Source: Prochlorococcus sp. AG-409-M05 (lineage in GTDB: Bacteria > Cyanobacteriota > Cyanobacteriia > PCC-6307 > Cyanobiaceae). From it: a stretch of 64,000 nucleotides of DNA. This document shows, piece by piece, positions 1 to 10,286 of the stretch; the stretch's first letter is position 1, and the number at the start of each line of letters is the position of its first letter. The stretch lies in assembly GCA_003215435.1 (NCBI GenBank), contig QCKJ01000003.1:124001-188000 (forward strand). The letters are read 5' to 3'. Position numbers and translations under genes: made by a program. Under the pieces are notes generated by a model. That model saw only the letters and a list, made by a program, of their open reading frames with translations, made no database searches and had not been told where the DNA came from.

Positions 1-747
1 TTGAGAGACTTGGGTAGCCATAGAAGACATCAAGGAATCATAAAAATGGCGTCGTTCTTCTTGAGTGCTAACTGAATTAACCTCAGCCCAATCAGCTGTA
101 CAAATATGTGCTGAAAAAAACTTATCACTCATCAACAAGCCTGAATTTGACTCAAAAACTAAAAGTCCACCAGGCCATCGAGGTGTCGGAACAGGAAGAA
201 GTCCTAATTGATGAGCAAAACTCTTTAAAAGTAGTTCTTCTTGCCTAATGACTCTGATAAGCGGCAGCGATGGAGAAGATTGCTGAGTCCTTTCTTCATT
301 GTGAGATAAAGGAGGTCTAGATTGTATCCATAGATCCTTAATTAACTTAGCTCCTGGATTAGAGCTAATAAGCTCCATAAAAGGGTATATATAAGCCAAG
401 CGTCTAAGGAGTTCGACTCGATTAGGATTGACATGGCCTACAACCACCTTCAATCTAGTAGTAGCCTTTGGTAACGCCTTGGCTAAAGCAGGTAAAAAAA
501 CATCACCATATATATCTCCTGGCGGATGAACTAAAACCACATCCTTTGAAGCATTCTCAGATGTATCTGAATCGAAAAAAAGAAAACTATTATCAGTACT
601 ACCTCGTTCTAAGGCATATTCCAATTCAAAACGAGTACGTTCTGAACTAAGTCCTCGTAGGCATATCAACCCTGGATGAACCGGTATACTAACTACATCA
701 AGCCGAGTTGATTGGTCAGTGGATTGTTGAAAAAAAGGAATCTTCAT
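1..747 (-). CDS. Flavodiiron (diflavin) protein, N-terminal part; truncated by window edge
   Basis: Manual minus-strand translation from ATG at 747-745: MKIPFFQQSTDQSTRLDVVSIPVHPGLICLRGLSSERTRFELEYALERGSTDNSFLFFDSDTSENASKDVVLVHPPGDIYGDVFLPALAK... Open to the window edge. Similar in layout to the next gene; start overlaps its stop (TAATG). Lacks the HxExDH motif region seen in the partner, consistent with a Flv1-type paralog. Confidence 0.8.
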   Translation of the reverse strand, partial: MKIPFFQQSTDQSTRLDVVSIPVHPGLICLRGLSSERTRFELEYALERGSTDNSFLFFDSDTSENASKDVVLVHPPGDIYGDVFLPALAKALPKATTRLKVVVGHVNPNRVELLRRLAYIYPFMELISSNPGAKLIKDLWIQSRPPLSHNEERTQQSSPSLPLIRVIRQEELLLKSFAHQLGLLPVPTPRWPGGLLVFESNSGLLMSDKFFSAHICTADWAEVNSVSTQEERRHFYDSLMSSMATQVSQ

Positions 748-2516
748 TAATAATGGTTACCTACCTTACGATGATGAACAGCTGTTCTGGCTTCTGGATC
801 AGCAACGTTTCCCTGTTCAACAACGGCATAAATAATCCAATGGTCCGGACCCTCTAGCCTCTGTTCAACTCGACAACTCAAAAAAGCCAAAGCTTCAGTC
901 AGAACTGGTCCACCTTTAGCAAGGTTGTCAAGAATACTCAGTCCCTCAAAACGATCCGCACCAGGGGCAAATCGTTTCAAAAAATGCCTTAACAAGGGTT
1001 GGTAATTATCCTCTTTCAAAATATTCAATACAAAGTGATCACCAACTTGCATTAATCCCTCTATTGCCCGGTCCTTGGCTACTGCAACAGTTAAGCCGGG
1101 TGGTTTAAAACTAGCTTGTGTTACCCAACTAGCAACCATGGCACTTCGGCGTTGATCTCCCTTTTCCCCTTGACTCGCTGTCACGATATACAGACCTCCG
1201 CTAATACGTCCAAGAGCCTTATCTAAATCACCATCTAAACTTTTCATGGTCGCTATGGTTTTCTTTCGATTTAACAGTTGTCCAAGATCTGTTCCCGCTT
1301 CTTCAAATCGCTGATAAGTCATTGAATCCGGTGATTGACGAACTCTTAGAGGGCCAAAGGCTTCTTTCTCAGAGATATTTCGTAATTGATTCGCGACTGA
1401 ATCAATTGGCTCATCATTGCCGCCATATGCATCATAAGTTGACAACCATTGTTTAGAATTCAATGCAGCAAGCATAGTTCCTATCGATGCCTGTAAATCT
1501 GTTTCAGGATTAACGGGCCACGTTGGAACAACAACTGCATTAGCATCACCAAGCAAAGCACTTAACTCTTGATCATCAGATGCCCGTAGGTCTACCAATT
1601 GAACTTGCGCCTCTGCCTTCCCAATACCATGAGCCAAAGCTTGACTGAGTCGGTCACTAAAACCATATTGACTGATATAGCAAACAGCAACATAACTATT
1701 ACCTTTACTACGTTGACTACTCCAATCTCGATAACTATCAACCCAGTGCGTCAAATGATCTCGTAATAAAGGTCCATGGCCTACAGCAATAGTATTTATC
1801 TTTGGCAACCCATCAATTCGCTTCAAAGCTTGCAAAACACTTCTTGAATTAGGCCCCATTAAACAGTCATAATAAAAGCGAAAGTCTGGTGCAATTGCAT
1901 CGTAAGAAGTATCAAAAAGATCGTTAGAGCAATAATGTAAACCAAATGCATCGCATGTATAGAGGATGCCTGTGCCATGGTCATATGAAAAAATTGTGTC
2001 AGGCCAATGCAAATTAGGAGCACTTATAAACTCGAAAGAATGAGAGATACCGGATGATTTGTTGATACCTAAATCCAACTGATCACCACTTTTAACTGGT
2101 CTCGATCTAAAAGAACGATGAACTTGATCTTGCAAAAACTTAATGGCAACCTTAGATGCAATGATTTCAATTCCTGGATTGAGATCAAGCAAATCTCCAA
2201 TCAGGCCTGAATGGTCTGGTTCGGTATGGCTAACAATTAAAAAATCAATTTCCAAAGGATCAATTTGCTCTTTCAATAATGACAGCCAAGTGTCTTTAAA
2301 CTTGCTATGGCTTGTGTCAATAACTGCTACCTGAGCTCCTCTAATGAGAAAACTGTTGTAGGTAGTCCCATTTCGTAAACCAAACTCAATATCAAACCTA
2401 CTTCGATCCCAATCAAGAGAGCGAATTGCAGTTGTATCAATCGCGAGACCTTCGCATTGAAGCGACAAGTTTGAATCGTGGGAAATGGGTGAAGCGCCCA
2501 TTAATGACTTGTTCAA
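747..2516 (-). CDS. Flavodiiron protein (metallo-beta-lactamase + flavodoxin + flavin reductase domains)
   Basis: 589 aa; HTEPDHSG diiron-ligand motif, flavodoxin segment (VAVCYISQYGFSDRLSQALAHGI), C-terminal flavin-reductase-like domain (GLYIVTASQGEKGDQRRSAMVASWVTQASFKPPGLTVAVAKDRA). Flv3-like. Confidence 0.9.
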   Translation of the reverse strand: MNKSLMGASPISHDSNLSLQCEGLAIDTTAIRSLDWDRSRFDIEFGLRNGTTYNSFLIRGAQVAVIDTSHSKFKDTWLSLLKEQIDPLEIDFLIVSHTEPDHSGLIGDLLDLNPGIEIIASKVAIKFLQDQVHRSFRSRPVKSGDQLDLGINKSSGISHSFEFISAPNLHWPDTIFSYDHGTGILYTCDAFGLHYCSNDLFDTSYDAIAPDFRFYYDCLMGPNSRSVLQALKRIDGLPKINTIAVGHGPLLRDHLTHWVDSYRDWSSQRSKGNSYVAVCYISQYGFSDRLSQALAHGIGKAEAQVQLVDLRASDDQELSALLGDANAVVVPTWPVNPETDLQASIGTMLAALNSKQWLSTYDAYGGNDEPIDSVANQLRNISEKEAFGPLRVRQSPDSMTYQRFEEAGTDLGQLLNRKKTIATMKSLDGDLDKALGRISGGLYIVTASQGEKGDQRRSAMVASWVTQASFKPPGLTVAVAKDRAIEGLMQVGDHFVLNILKEDNYQPLLRHFLKRFAPGADRFEGLSILDNLAKGGPVLTEALAFLSCRVEQRLEGPDHWIIYAVVEQGNVADPEARTAVHHRKVGNHY

Positions 2517-2560
2517 CTAACTAGACTCTAGGGATAAGTTGGGTAGCACTGCGTAATTAG

Positions 2561-3931
2561 TCACGAGTAAGCAAGGTTGGGGAGCCAATTAACCAGTCCT
2601 GGAAAGGAAATTATTATTAGTAACACGAATACTTGCAAAGCAACAAAGGGCAAAGCTCCTCTATAAATTTCACGCGTACTAATTTCAGTAGGAGCGACAC
2701 CGCGCAAATAAAATAAAGCAAAGCCAAAGGGTGGAGTAAGAAATGAAGTTTGCAAATTTGCACCTATCACTACACCTAACCAGAGCAAGGCATCAACGCC
2801 TAGCAATTCTCGAGCAGCTGGAAGTAAAAGAGGTACAACAATAAAAGCTATTTCAAAGAAATCTATAAAAAATCCCAATAAAAAAATAGTAAGCATGCTT
2901 ACGGCGAGAAAGCCAAATCTTCCTCCAGGAATATTGAGCAAAAAATCTGCAATTAATTGATCCCCACCAACACCTCTAAAAACCAAACTAAATGCTGTTG
3001 AACCAATCAAAATCGCCATAACCATTGACGTAGTTCGCAATGTCTCATCACACACCCTTGTCAAAGACTTGCGACTAAAGCCACCGTTAAAAAAGGCTAG
3101 TGCCATTGCCCCAATAGCACCTAAAGTTCCTGCTTCAGTTGGAGTTGCTACCCCAAAAAAGATACTTCCAAGGACTAAGAAAATTAAGCCTAATGGAGGA
3201 AGCATTACACGAACTAATTTGACTAATTGCAAAGGAGCCAAGTTATTAGGTCTCTGCTGAGGTGCAAGGGAGGGTCTAAAAGCACTAATACCAACTACAT
3301 AAGCCGCAAACGTGAATGCCATTAACAATCCAGGAATCAAAGAGCCAAGAAATAAATCTCCTACTGAAATACCTAGCTGATCTCCAAGCACAACCAGAAC
3401 AATGCTTGGAGGAATAATTTGACCGAGTGTTCCAGAAGCTGCAATCACACCTGTCGCAAGAGATCGGTCATAACCTGCGCGAAGCATGGATGGCAAAGAA
3501 ATCAGTCCCATTGTCGTCACAGTGGCAGCCACTACTCCAGTAGTCGCTGCCAACAAAGAGCCCACAAGAACGACAGCAAGAGCAAGTCCACCACGAATTC
3601 TCCCAAGCAGTCTTGCCATACTCTCAAGTAAACGCTCTGCAATTCCCGAGGTCTCAAGCATTGCCCCCATAAACACAAAAGCAGGTATCGCTAATAAAGT
3701 GAAATTCGACATGATTCCAAAAATTCGCTGAGGAAGAGCTGTAAGAAACAAAGGCTCAAAAACCCCAAGAAAAATCCCAAGCAGTGCAAAAAAGACAGCA
3801 ATGCCACCTAAACAAAAAGCAACCGGATAACCACTCAATAGGGCTATAACTAGCCCTATAAACATTCCTGGACCTAAGAGGACTGAGAAGTCGAAGCTAA
3901 GAACATATCCAAGTAAATTAATCTCTATCAA
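2561..3931 (-). CDS. dctM: TRAP transporter large permease (DctM)
   Basis: 456 aa, multi-TM, DctM-like motifs (SGTLGQIIPPSIVLVVLGDQLGISVGDLFLGSLIPGLL; NLQTSFLTPPFGFALFYLRGVAP); 4-nt overlap with upstream DctQ. Confidence 0.92.
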   Translation of the reverse strand: MIEINLLGYVLSFDFSVLLGPGMFIGLVIALLSGYPVAFCLGGIAVFFALLGIFLGVFEPLFLTALPQRIFGIMSNFTLLAIPAFVFMGAMLETSGIAERLLESMARLLGRIRGGLALAVVLVGSLLAATTGVVAATVTTMGLISLPSMLRAGYDRSLATGVIAASGTLGQIIPPSIVLVVLGDQLGISVGDLFLGSLIPGLLMAFTFAAYVVGISAFRPSLAPQQRPNNLAPLQLVKLVRVMLPPLGLIFLVLGSIFFGVATPTEAGTLGAIGAMALAFFNGGFSRKSLTRVCDETLRTTSMVMAILIGSTAFSLVFRGVGGDQLIADFLLNIPGGRFGFLAVSMLTIFLLGFFIDFFEIAFIVVPLLLPAARELLGVDALLWLGVVIGANLQTSFLTPPFGFALFYLRGVAPTEISTREIYRGALPFVALQVFVLLIIISFPGLVNWLPNLAYS

Positions 3932-4500
3932 GATTCTTCTCCTGAACTATCTTCATGTATTAACTCTTGAAAAGATAAGCTCTTAAGAGCAAACCAACTT
4001 CTAATCGCTTTTGAAATTCCCTGTAAAGAAAGAAAGAAAAAGCCAACTGGAATAAGAGATTTTATCCAATAACGAGGTAAACCATCAGGGTCAGGAGAAA
4101 GTTCATTAATAGTCCAAGAATGAATTGCGGGTCCAAGCGAAATCAACATTACCCCGAGTGCAAAAGGTAAAAGCAAAAACACTGTGCCAAGAAATTCGGC
4201 CCTGGTCTTAGCTTTTAATGACCATCGATTTTGTAAAACATCTACTCGAACATGATTATTACGTTGGAGTGTCCAACTTAATCCCAATAAAAAAACAAAG
4301 TCAAAAAAATACCATTGCCCTTCTATTAATCCGTTAGAGCTGAGATTCATACCAATTACGACTCCCAAATACCTCCCAACCACATTCCAAAGGCCTAGCC
4401 CCAGCATTAGGAGAACTGACCAGCGAGCTAAAACGGCTACTACTCTTGTACAACTATCTATCCGATCAGCTATTACCAGCCATCGATTGCTTTGTCTCAT
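3928..4500 (-). CDS. dctQ: TRAP transporter small permease (DctQ)
   Basis: 190 aa membrane protein between DctP and DctM; DctQ-like (LGLSWTLQRNNHVRVDVL). Confidence 0.88.
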   Translation of the reverse strand: MRQSNRWLVIADRIDSCTRVVAVLARWSVLLMLGLGLWNVVGRYLGVVIGMNLSSNGLIEGQWYFFDFVFLLGLSWTLQRNNHVRVDVLQNRWSLKAKTRAEFLGTVFLLLPFALGVMLISLGPAIHSWTINELSPDPDGLPRYWIKSLIPVGFFFLSLQGISKAIRSWFALKSLSFQELIHEDSSGEES

Positions 4501-4502
4501 CC

Positions 4503-5615
4503 TTATTTGTTGTAGCTGTAATTCGCAAAGGAAAATTCATTCACTCTATTCCAGGCATATACCTCTTCACGGAATATTTGCCATTCTCTAAACAATGCAC
4601 GAAAGTCATTATCAGTATTAGCAATGTCTGAATAAATCTGAAATGCAGCTTCTTGAGCTGCCTGAAGAATTTGGTCATCATATGGAACCAATTGAGTGCC
4701 ACCTCTGAGAAGCCTCTGCAATGCAGAGCCATTCAGATTGTCATAACGATTAAGCATTGAAAGGTTTGCCTCATAACAAGCAGTTTTAAAGATCTCTTGG
4801 TACTCACTAGGCAATTTATTCCACGCACGCTGATTCACTAATGCAGTTAGCGTTGGTCCAGGTTCCCACCAGCCTGGATAATAATAAAAGCTCGCTGCAC
4901 GTGAGAGCCCTAATTTTTCATCGTCGTAGGGACCAGTCCACTCCGCTGCATCTATGGCACCTCGATCAAGCGCTAAATATATTTCACCCCCTGGAAGGAC
5001 TTGAACATTCACTCCAAGTTGAGCCATTACCTTTCCTCCTAAGCCAGGGATACGCATCTTTAAACCCTGGAGTGAATTCAGACCTTGAAGTTTGCGTTTG
5101 AACCAGCCCCCCATTTGGGCACCTGTATTACCTGCAGGAAAACTAAAAACACCAAAATCTGCATAAACCGCATTTAATAATTCATTCCCTCCTCCTTCAT
5201 ATAACCAAGCATTTTGCTGCTGAGCACTTAACCCAAAAGGAACCGAAGTGCCAAAGGCGAAAGCAGGGTTTTTCCCAATGTAGTAATAACTTGCACTATG
5301 ACCACACTCAACAGAACCAGCTTGGACTGCATCTAAAACCTCGAGTCCTGGAACAATTTCACCTGCTGCATAAGGCTTTATCTCAAAATTCCCACCACTT
5401 AATGCTTTAACACGTTGGCTTATGGTTTCAGCACCCCCATAAATAGTATCCAACGAATGAGGCCAACTAGTTGCCATCCTCCAAAGTATTTTGGGATTTG
5501 TGTTTACTGCGCTCGCATCCTCCTCTCGCCGGATTGTGCAAGAGCTTAAATAGCTAGCACCTAAAGCAGCAGTAAGCGCTGTTGCGCCTGTACCTAATAA
5601 CTTGCGACGTTGCAT
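4503..5615 (-). CDS. dctP: TRAP transporter substrate-binding protein, TakP/2-oxoacid-like
   Basis: 370 aa; N-terminal signal with RR and lipobox-like LSSC; MRIPGLGGKVMAQLGV, AEWTGPYDDEKLGL, YYYPGWWEPG motifs. Confidence 0.9.
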   Translation of the reverse strand: MQRRKLLGTGATALTAALGASYLSSCTIRREEDASAVNTNPKILWRMATSWPHSLDTIYGGAETISQRVKALSGGNFEIKPYAAGEIVPGLEVLDAVQAGSVECGHSASYYYIGKNPAFAFGTSVPFGLSAQQQNAWLYEGGGNELLNAVYADFGVFSFPAGNTGAQMGGWFKRKLQGLNSLQGLKMRIPGLGGKVMAQLGVNVQVLPGGEIYLALDRGAIDAAEWTGPYDDEKLGLSRAASFYYYPGWWEPGPTLTALVNQRAWNKLPSEYQEIFKTACYEANLSMLNRYDNLNGSALQRLLRGGTQLVPYDDQILQAAQEAAFQIYSDIANTDNDFRALFREWQIFREEVYAWNRVNEFSFANYSYNK

Positions 5616-5689
5616 GGGGTAAAAACAAAGAAAAAGATGAAGCTAAATCCGAGAAAATGCCGATAGTTAATAATAATTTGGTTAATTAA

Positions 5690-6166
5690 CTATATAAAGT
5701 CCCAGTTAGAAAACGATGCTGCTTGACCTAAAGCATCCCCATTTTCATTCCAGATTGTCCAAATCAGAGCATTGTAAATTAAAAATTTTCGACCAAGACG
5801 ATCCACGCGAATACCTGAATAACCAACTGCCGACCCCCTTCGCAAAGCATTCTCTAAAACAAAGGCCCTGCTTTTACGCTGGTCCACTGGTGCAGTAAGG
5901 CAAGAAGGCTTTCCAACCAGTTGATCCCATTTACAGGCCCATAATTGCAATGCAGAGGAATTTGCATAATTAATTAGATTCTCTTGGCTACTATCATGAG
6001 CCATAACAGGATTACTAAAGGCAAAAAGTTCTTGGCTTAACAGTCTCAAAGAAGATTGCGACTTTTCAACTGACAACAAATGATGGCCAAAAGCTTGTCT
6101 ATAAGAAACAAGAAGACAAGCGACAAATCGCATTTTCTCTGGTCTTAACCAAGGAGGGTCACTCAC
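5690..6166 (-). CDS. MEKHLA domain-containing protein
   Basis: 158 aa; PAS-like MEKHLA C-terminus (ENALRRGSAVGYSGIRVDRLGRKFLIYNALIWTIWNENGDALGQAASFSNWDFI). Overlaps the SWIM gene by 8 nt. Confidence 0.75.
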   Translation of the reverse strand: MSDPPWLRPEKMRFVACLLVSYRQAFGHHLLSVEKSQSSLRLLSQELFAFSNPVMAHDSSQENLINYANSSALQLWACKWDQLVGKPSCLTAPVDQRKSRAFVLENALRRGSAVGYSGIRVDRLGRKFLIYNALIWTIWNENGDALGQAASFSNWDFI

Positions 6167-7061
6167 CTGCTGCCATCGCTTGAATCATGGCCTGTTGAGC
6201 CAACTTTTGCGACTGATCACGTAAATGAGACAAGAAATTTTGCTTGGCTTCTGGAAATCTTGGTTCCTCTGCCAATGGCAGTTCCCCAGCAATGTCAAGA
6301 CCTGTTTCACCTTCTAGTGCAGGTGTTATAACGACCAGATCAGCATCCAAATTTGCTTCATAACGCCACCATAAACTTGGATCAAGTACCGCCGGATGAG
6401 GCGCAACAGCACTTTTAACACTAAAAGATGGTTGCTCTGAAATATTTATTTTTTCATTCAAGGAATCTGCAAGACCTGCTAAAACAACACGTCGTTGTTC
6501 TGCAAGATCTGCAAGCAATTTTGAGCGTGAACGGCCTCGCAATTGAAATAATACAAACGGGTCTTCACTAAAACGATCGCCCATAAGGAAATAAATAGCG
6601 CTGATATGTTTACAAGGATTTGCTTTATCTGGACAACTACATTCACTTCTAACTTCTTGTAACTTAAAAGGAAATAATCGTCGGCCGCTAGCAGCAAATG
6701 CTCTTTCAATATCAGCTGGCATAATTCCTGCTAACAATTGTGCCGACCAACGAGCTCTTTGAGTCAAAGCTTCTAAAACATATCCCCAGTCTTCATCATT
6801 AAGTACATCAAGCCATAACTTGACTTTATATGGGTCTTCCCCAGTTCCCTGTACCCTGGCATGAACCCGTCTTCCCTCAAATCGAATTGAGGTAACATTG
6901 CCTTCTCTTGCATAAGTCCACGCACGTTCAAGTCTTTTTTTAAACCGATAAGAATTAATAAGCTCCATCCATTGTTCAACCCACCAAGGCTGTTGACCTA
7001 AGCCCTCTTCTCCAAGAGCAGTTGTAATTTCTACATTGTTATTATTTTGTTGAGAAGTCAT
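6159..7061 (-). CDS. SWIM zinc-finger domain protein
   Basis: 300 aa; CSCPDKANPCKHISAIYFLMGD matches the SWIM CxC...CxH pattern; lies 15 nt downstream of the SNF2 helicase gene. Confidence 0.88.
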   Translation of the reverse strand: MTSQQNNNNVEITTALGEEGLGQQPWWVEQWMELINSYRFKKRLERAWTYAREGNVTSIRFEGRRVHARVQGTGEDPYKVKLWLDVLNDEDWGYVLEALTQRARWSAQLLAGIMPADIERAFAASGRRLFPFKLQEVRSECSCPDKANPCKHISAIYFLMGDRFSEDPFVLFQLRGRSRSKLLADLAEQRRVVLAGLADSLNEKINISEQPSFSVKSAVAPHPAVLDPSLWWRYEANLDADLVVITPALEGETGLDIAGELPLAEEPRFPEAKQNFLSHLRDQSQKLAQQAMIQAMAAGE

Positions 7062-7076
7062 ATATTTTGTCTCCGA

Positions 7077-10000
7077 TCAAGAATCATCTAGAGAAACTAA
7101 TTCACGTAATTGATCCACCCCAAGTCCACCTAGCCAATCTTCACCAGAGCCAATTATATCCTCAGCTAAACGAGACTTTTCACGAATCATTTGATCAATC
7201 TTTTCCTCGACTGAGCCACTAGTAATAAATTTATGAACCATCACGCGTTTATCTTGACCAATTCGATATGCCCTGTCAGTAGCTTGATTCTCCACTGCAG
7301 GGTTCCACCAACGGTCAACATGAAAAACATGACTTGCTCTAGTCAAGTTCAAACCAACTCCACCCGCTTTAAGTGACAAAAGAAATATTTGAGGACCTCT
7401 GGGATCCTCTTGAAATCGATCAACCAATGCTTGACGCTCTTTCTTAGTTGTACTGCCATGCAAAAATGGAACTTCAAAACGCCATCTCTTTTGCAAATAA
7501 GATTGTAAGAGGTGCCCCCACTCAGCAAACTGCGTAAAGAGCAAAGCCCTATCACCAGCATCAATAACCTCTTCCAGAATTTCTTCCAAACGTTGTAATT
7601 TAGCCGACCTAGAAATAAAACTCTCATCAATATCCCCTTGTTTTAAAGCTAAGGCAGGATGATTACAAATCTGTTTAAGGCGAGTAAGTAGTCCCAACAC
7701 TTTTCCATGTCGCTGACCTCTAGGGGAGCATGCAATAGCATCTAATGTATCTTCAACAGTTTTCTTATAAAGGCTCGATTGTTCTTGACTAAGACCAACC
7801 CACTCACTCAATTCAACTTTCTCAGGCAAATCAGAAATAATTGCTTTATCAGTTTTCAATCGTCTCAAAATAAATGGGCTTACTCTTGCTTTTAAATCTT
7901 TTAAAGAAGACATATCGCCATAGCGCTCTATAGGCATCCGATATCTTTGGCGGAAAAAATCTTCCTCACCTAAAACTCTTGGATTTAAAAAATCCATGAG
8001 GGCCCATAACTCACTTACTCGGTTCTCTACAGGTGTACCTGTTAAGGCAATTCTAAAGCGATTACTTTTTGTAGACATAGCCATTTCACGCGCTGCTTGG
8101 CTTTGTTTCGCACTTGGATTCTTTATTGCCTGCGCCTCATCTATAACAACACCTTGCCAATCTATTGTTTCCAGTAGTTCACTATCCCTTTGCAACAGTC
8201 CATAACTCGTCAATACAAGATCAACACCCTTCAATGCCTTTTGCAAGTCAGAAGTAGTCGACGGTCTTCGAGAACCATAATGCTCATAAACATTTAACTC
8301 CGGAGTAAATATCAAGGCTTCTCTTTTCCAATTAGTTAAAATCGAAGTTGGAGCAACTAACAAAGTCGCTCTCTTTAATTCATTCTCAACTTTTAAATGC
8401 TGAAGAAATGCAAGAAGTTGGATGGTTTTTCCCAAACCCATATCATCTGCCAAACATGCCCCTTGATCAAAGCGATGTAGAAAAGCCAACCAACCCAATC
8501 CTCTTTCTTGATATGGACGTAACTGCCCAATAAAGCCTTCAGGAGCTGGTAGTGGATCTGGTGCTTTTTGTTGATGATATTGCTCTAAAACACCTTGCAA
8601 TCTTGGGCCAGCTTCAAACTTATGAACTGGTAGTTTCTTCAACGTATCACCTTCGGTTGCTGTCAAGCGAAGGGCATCATCCAAACTCAGATCTTGATTT
8701 GCACTACAAAATTTTTCAGCATTTTTTAAATCATTCGGTCGTAATTCAATCCAAGCTCCTTTATGACGAACTAATGGACTTCTCTTACCTGCTAAACGCT
8801 CCAACTCCCTAAGGGTAAGGGTAACGCCTCCAATCATTAGTTCCCAATTCCAGTCAAGACTTTCCCCCAGAGTGAATCCTCGCGATCTCTGAGATAACTC
8901 TGCCTTAATTGCTAAACCCAATCGACTCGCTAGCCCGCCCGAGAGACTTAAAGGTAATTCCACCCCAACTCCTACATCACGCAATTGTGCCGAAGCTGTT
9001 CTCACCAGAACAAAAGCCTCAGCAGGAGTTAACTTCATGGATTCAGGAGTAGGACTGTCAAGTCCTCTTTCAATTGGAGGGAAAACAGTTAACGCTCTTC
9101 CCATACCTTCCAAAAGCACTTCTCCAGGGTGCTCAACACGTATTTCCCCAAGCTGAAGAATTGCAGAGCCAGCTGCCCAGGCCGACGACGCCGGCAACTT
9201 CAAAGTAGGGTCAGCCTCTGCCTGCAAAGCAAATCTCAACTCCCATAATTCCTCTTCCTCTAAAGGGGTAAAAAGTTCAAGACATGCACGTGCTGGAGCG
9301 ACGGTGCCAGCAACACCCTCTCGCCAGTGATTACTTGCCATTGCTAAGCGCTCAACCTCTTCATCCGCAAGAGCTAAGACTCCCGTATCTGAACCCAATG
9401 CCTCCTCCCACGCAGAAAGCATTGGATCAAGAGCCTTTGCTTTTGGTTCAAAATTCTTACGAATCTGTGCATCTACTAACTCCTCAAGTAAGTTGGCAAC
9501 TCGCAAACGACCACTTCTCGGCCTGCAAGAAGCAACAGGATTAGCCTCTCTCATTGCCTCTGGCCTCAATCGAGTCATGCGATTAGTTCGTCTACCCATA
9601 GGTTCACGCCAAGGGAGAGCACATGTCGCAACAAGAGGCAGTCTTGCAGCCAATTCCTCTAATCTTCTGCGATCATCCTCTCTATTCAGAAGCGGTACCC
9701 AACGTGCTCTATGTGGATAACCTTCTCCTTTACTTAATTCAACTTGTGGTAGCAAACGTCCACGAGCAATAATGCTCAAAGACCAACGCTGAAGATGGCT
9801 CCACCAACGCAATTCATCCCCTAAATCAAGGCATTTTCCAGAAAGGGGTAATTTAGAAAGCCATGTCGTAGCAGAGCAGGGTTCAACAGCTAATCCCTGA
9901 ACCTGCCAAGGCCACCATTCAGACTTTTTAGGAATAGGTTCACCTGCTTGTAGTGGCAACCCAGCCCAGGCGGGTTTACTTCCACCTTCTTCTACTTCTA

Positions 10001-10286
10001 ATAATCCATTTCCTTTTAAATTAGAAAGCTTGGTTGATCTCACTGCACGGCTTGGAAGAGTAAGGCAAGCCGTTGCATCAATAATTCCTTCAGGTAAAAG
10101 GTCTCTTTCAGTTAACCAACCCCGCAAATCCTCTGGAGAAAGCGTAAAAGGATGAAGTGCTGGAGTAATGCCTGGGCCCGCTGGAGTGGCTACTCGCCAA
10201 GTATCTGCCCAAACAAGAAGAGCAGGTCGACCAGAACTGGTCGGAGTTCGTATCGCTGGAAGCCAGGTGGCGTGCAACAGGCTCAT
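7077..10286 (-). CDS. SNF2-family helicase/ATPase
   Basis: 1069 aa; [12 protein letters not shown] (Walker A), [60 protein letters not shown]-type motif VI. Confidence 0.95.
   Translation of the reverse strand: [1069 protein letters not shown]

Noticed and set aside
468-650. 60-aa plus-strand ORF
   Set aside because: Antisense to the truncated flavodiiron CDS that reads cleanly on the minus strand.
8348-8812. Plus-strand ORFs of 61 and 86 aa
   Set aside because: Antisense inside the SNF2 helicase gene, low-quality sequence.
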